Shown piece by piece: positions 5,591 through 7,671 of a stretch of 7,671 nt of DNA (positions are counted from its first letter, which is position 1; each line of letters starts with the position of its first letter). The position numbers and the translations under genes were made by a program. A model generated the notes under the pieces. The model saw only the letters and a program-made list of their open reading frames with translations. It did no database searches and was not told where the DNA came from. Location of the stretch: contig DQHS01000095.1 in the NCBI GenBank assembly GCA_003524365.1, forward strand, positions 1-7,671, written 5' to 3'. The DNA is from Cellvibrio sp. (GTDB lineage: Bacteria; Pseudomonadota; Gammaproteobacteria; Pseudomonadales; Cellvibrionaceae).

Positions 5591-6640
5591 ATGACAATTG
5601 ATGTTCTGGTAGTGGATGATTCAGCCGTTGTACGCCAGGTACTCAGTGGAGTGCTCAATGAGGCGCCCGACATTAATGTCTATGCCACGGCATCCGACCC
5701 GATTTTTGCCCAACAGCAAATGCAAAAAAAATGGCCCGATGTGATTTTGCTGGATATAGAGATGCCGCGTATGGACGGTTTGACTTTCCTGCGTCAGCTC
5801 ATGAATGAAAAACCAACACCGGTGATTATTTGTTCGTCACTTGCGGAAAAGGGCGCAGAGCTGACGTTGCAGGCGCTCTCGGCGGGCGCCATCGATGTCA
5901 TTACCAAACCGCAATTGGGCGTGAAAGATTTCCTGCTGGAGGCCAAACATCTACTCTGGCAAACGGTGCGCGGCGCTGCCGGTGCTCACGTATCACGTCG
6001 TATCAGTCCCGGTGGCGATACGAAAAAAGCAGCGCCGATAATGCCGGTAAGCGATTTGGTTACCATGACCGCTACTACCGATACGATTATCGTGATTGGC
6101 ACCTCAACCGGTGGCACTCAAGCGCTGGAGGAGATTCTCAGTAAAATCCCACGCACATGCCCCGGTATAGCCGTGGTGCAGCATATGCCCGAAAAATTTA
6201 CTGCTGCGTTTGCCAAACGCCTTGATGGTTTGTGTGAGGTCGATGTGAAAGAAGCAGAAAGTGGCGACCGCCTGATTCCTGGACGTGTGCTTATTGCGCC
6301 CGGTGGTCACCATCTCGAAGTTCAGCGTTCGGGCGCGCAGTATATTGCCAAGGTATTTCGCGGCCCCAGCGTGAACCGCCACTGCCCTTCCGTGGATGTG
6401 TTGTTCCGCTCGGCGGCGCGTTCGGCGGGGCGCAATGCCATGGGGATAATCATGACGGGCATGGGTGATGACGGCGCCCGTGGATTATTGGAGATGCGGC
6501 AAGTGGGCTGCAGGACAATCGCGCAAGATGAGCAGTCCTGCGTGGTTTTTGGTATGCCCAAAGAAGCTATCAACCTTGGTGCTGCCAAAGAGGTAATGCC
6601 CTTATCCCAAATTCCTGCGGTACTGGGAGGCAAGGCATGA
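5591..6640 (+). CDS. cheB: Chemotaxis response regulator protein-glutamate methylesterase CheB
   Basis: CheB removes methyl groups from receptors, and deamidates glutamines, after phosphorylation by CheA. It has 349 residues in two domains. The receiver domain (about 1-120) has the acidic pair Asp9-Asp10, phosphoacceptor Asp55 in LLDIEMPRMDG, Ser82/83 and Lys106 in TKP. A linker (about 125-162) leads to the methylesterase domain with Ser172 (GTSTGG), His198 (QHMP) and Asp294 (GMGDDGA). Their separations of 26 and 122 residues equal those of Ser164, His190 and Asp286 in Salmonella CheB, so the triad is intact. The ATG at 5591 is chosen because the family begins at this point (MTIDVLVVDDS) and AAGAG lies five bases upstream; the TTG extension from 5543 adds 16 unrelated residues. 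It follows a 169-base structured gap after cheD and overlaps the next gene by ATGA. Confidence 0.97.
   Translation: MTIDVLVVDDSAVVRQVLSGVLNEAPDINVYATASDPIFAQQQMQKKWPDVILLDIEMPRMDGLTFLRQLMNEKPTPVIICSSLAEKGAELTLQALSAGAIDVITKPQLGVKDFLLEAKHLLWQTVRGAAGAHVSRRISPGGDTKKAAPIMPVSDLVTMTATTDTIIVIGTSTGGTQALEEILSKIPRTCPGIAVVQHMPEKFTAAFAKRLDGLCEVDVKEAESGDRLIPGRVLIAPGGHHLEVQRSGAQYIAKVFRGPSVNRHCPSVDVLFRSAARSAGRNAMGIIMTGMGDDGARGLLEMRQVGCRTIAQDEQSCVVFGMPKEAINLGAAKEVMPLSQIPAVLGGKA
6625..6630 (+). promoter_or_regulatory. Strong ribosome binding site for the REC-EAL gene
   Basis: GGGAGG lies six bases before the ATG at 6637, inside the last codons of cheB. With the ATGA stop-start overlap (6637-6640), it indicates efficient and coupled translation of cheB and the following gene. 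Confidence 0.75.
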
Positions 6641-7671
6641 AGTCAGTGATTTCTGAACTCAGCATATTGGTGACCGATGACAGCCTAACCCAACGCCAAT
6701 ACGCCAAAGAGCTTTGCAGTGACCTGGGGGTAAAAGACCTACATGACGCTGCTAATGGCGCCGATGCTTTAAAAGTGTTGGAAGCCCGTAAGGTGGATGT
6801 GGTGCTGGTTGATCTGGAAATGCCAATCATGGATGGAGTGGAATTAATTCGCTCCATGGCACAGAAAAGCATGACTAGCAGTGTGATTATCCTCAGTGCC
6901 AAAGACCCGATTTTGATTGCGAGCGTCGGCACTATGGCTGAGGCCGATGGTTTGCATGTGCTCGGCACCTTTCAAAAACCGCTCTTGCCAGATGCACTTG
7001 AATGCAGTTTGTTACGTTTTATCCAGGACATTAAAAATCAGGCGTCTGAACCTAAAGCCCCCGTTGAAAATGAGGTGACAGCACTAGAGTTGAGCGAGGC
7101 GCTAGCCAATGGTGAGCTCACTCTGGCATTCCAGCCCAAACTTACCGTTCACGGCCTTATGCTCAAGGGGGTTGAAGCATTGGCGCGCTGGCGGCATCCG
7201 CAAAAAGGGGCTATCTCACCCGGAGTGTTTATCCCGCTGGCAGAGCGCCACGGCATGATCGATGCTCTTACGCGCAACCTGCTCCAGCTCGCCTTCGAGC
7301 ACAAGCGCAGTTGGCAAAATTACGGACTGCGGTTCAATCTTGCATTCAACCTGTCGCCGCTGTCGCTGGCGGATTCCGACATGGTGGATTGGTTGTGCAA
7401 GCTCACTGAAGACTACGGTATTTCACCCAGCGATGTTACCTTTGAGGTGACCGAAAACGCCCTCTTGGGCGAGTTGGCCAGTGCAATTCGTACGCTGGCC
7501 CGTTTGCGTCTGAAAGGTTTTCACATTTCTATTGATGATTACGGCACTGGCTTTGCCAATGCACAGCAATTGTCCCGCGTGCCCGCCACTGAATTAAAAA
7601 TTGACCGCTCGCTAGTGCATCGCGCGGCCGCGCGGCCACAGCAGCGCACCATTCTTGCAAGCACGGTTGAT
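6637..7671 (+). CDS. Response regulator with EAL domain (REC-EAL), RocR-like c-di-GMP phosphodiesterase, 3' end cut by window
   Basis: 345 residues are visible with no stop codon, so the gene runs past the window. The receiver domain (about 8-130) has Asp14-Asp15, phosphoacceptor Asp59 in LVDLEMPIMDG, Ser87 and Lys114 in QKP. A short polar linker leads to an EAL domain from about 150, with FQPK (165-168), the EAL motif Glu180-Ala-Leu, Asn238 (FNLS), Glu270 and Glu273 (FEVTEN), Asp300-Asp301 (IDDYGTG) and Lys321-Ile-Asp323. All metal and catalytic positions visible are present, and each is exactly five residues later than the equivalent I recall in P. aeruginosa RocR (175, 233, 265, 295-296, 316, 318). 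The final catalytic glutamate region lies beyond the edge. The expected activity is hydrolysis of cyclic di-GMP under phosphorylation control. No GGDEF domain is seen in the visible part. Overlap with cheB suggests phosphorylation by the same CheA, but another kinase is possible. Confidence 0.93.
   Translation, partial: MKSVISELSILVTDDSLTQRQYAKELCSDLGVKDLHDAANGADALKVLEARKVDVVLVDLEMPIMDGVELIRSMAQKSMTSSVIILSAKDPILIASVGTMAEADGLHVLGTFQKPLLPDALECSLLRFIQDIKNQASEPKAPVENEVTALELSEALANGELTLAFQPKLTVHGLMLKGVEALARWRHPQKGAISPGVFIPLAERHGMIDALTRNLLQLAFEHKRSWQNYGLRFNLAFNLSPLSLADSDMVDWLCKLTEDYGISPSDVTFEVTENALLGELASAIRTLARLRLKGFHISIDDYGTGFANAQQLSRVPATELKIDRSLVHRAAARPQQRTILASTVD

Noticed and set aside
6570..6968. 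Minus-strand open frame of 132 codons over the end of cheB and the start of the REC-EAL gene
   Set aside because: Both underlying plus-strand genes are unmistakable, and the antisense product is Ser/Thr-rich with no motif.
7626..7637. 12-base palindrome GGCCGCGCGGCC in a locally GC-rich patch
   Set aside because: It sits inside the EAL coding frame in an Ala/Arg stretch (HRAAARPQQ) and is explained by codons; nothing suggests a binding or recombination site.

Overview
The window is a single-strand (+) block of bacterial chemotaxis genes: the 3' end of one chemoreceptor (MCP) gene, two complete MCP genes, cheR, cheD, cheB, and the 5' part of a response regulator with an EAL domain that runs off the right end. 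The protein families, the near-balanced base composition and the gene order fit a gammaproteobacterium. The order MCP-cheR-cheD-cheB is the one I know from the Pseudomonas aeruginosa Che2 (aer2/mcpB) cluster. A Cellvibrio-like organism is a reasonable but unproven guess. There is no RNA gene, insertion sequence, CRISPR array or phage sequence, and no gap without a gene reaches 300 bases.

Layout: 1-552 is the end of receptor 1. Receptor 2 is at 615-2258. Receptor 3 is at 2330-4006, or from 2324 if the first ATG is used. These are separated by 60-70 base gaps, one of which carries a short AATGGC tandem repeat next to the ribosome binding site. cheR (4076-4915) and cheD (4921-5421) are practically contiguous. 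A 169-base gap with a possible promoter and two inverted repeats follows. cheB (5591-6640) then overlaps the REC-EAL gene (6637 to the end) by four bases.

How they work together: the membrane receptors sense stimuli and control a CheA kinase, which is not in the window and is probably upstream with cheW and cheY. CheR methylates receptor glutamates, CheB removes methyl groups and deamidates, and CheD deamidates receptor glutamines, so cheR, cheD and cheB form the adaptation module. The three receptors share an almost identical cytoplasmic domain. All three end in a flexible linker plus a conserved acidic tail finishing in FVRY-S/D, which fits the aromatic-x-x-aromatic pattern of CheR/CheB tethering pentapeptides. 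The last gene resembles RocR-type cyclic-di-GMP phosphodiesterases, and its overlap with cheB suggests that this chemosensory pathway also has a c-di-GMP output.

Nothing here is a wholly unknown system. The points that deserve a second look are the shared receptor tail, the heptad length of the receptors, the cheB-coupled REC-EAL gene, and the structured leader in front of cheB.
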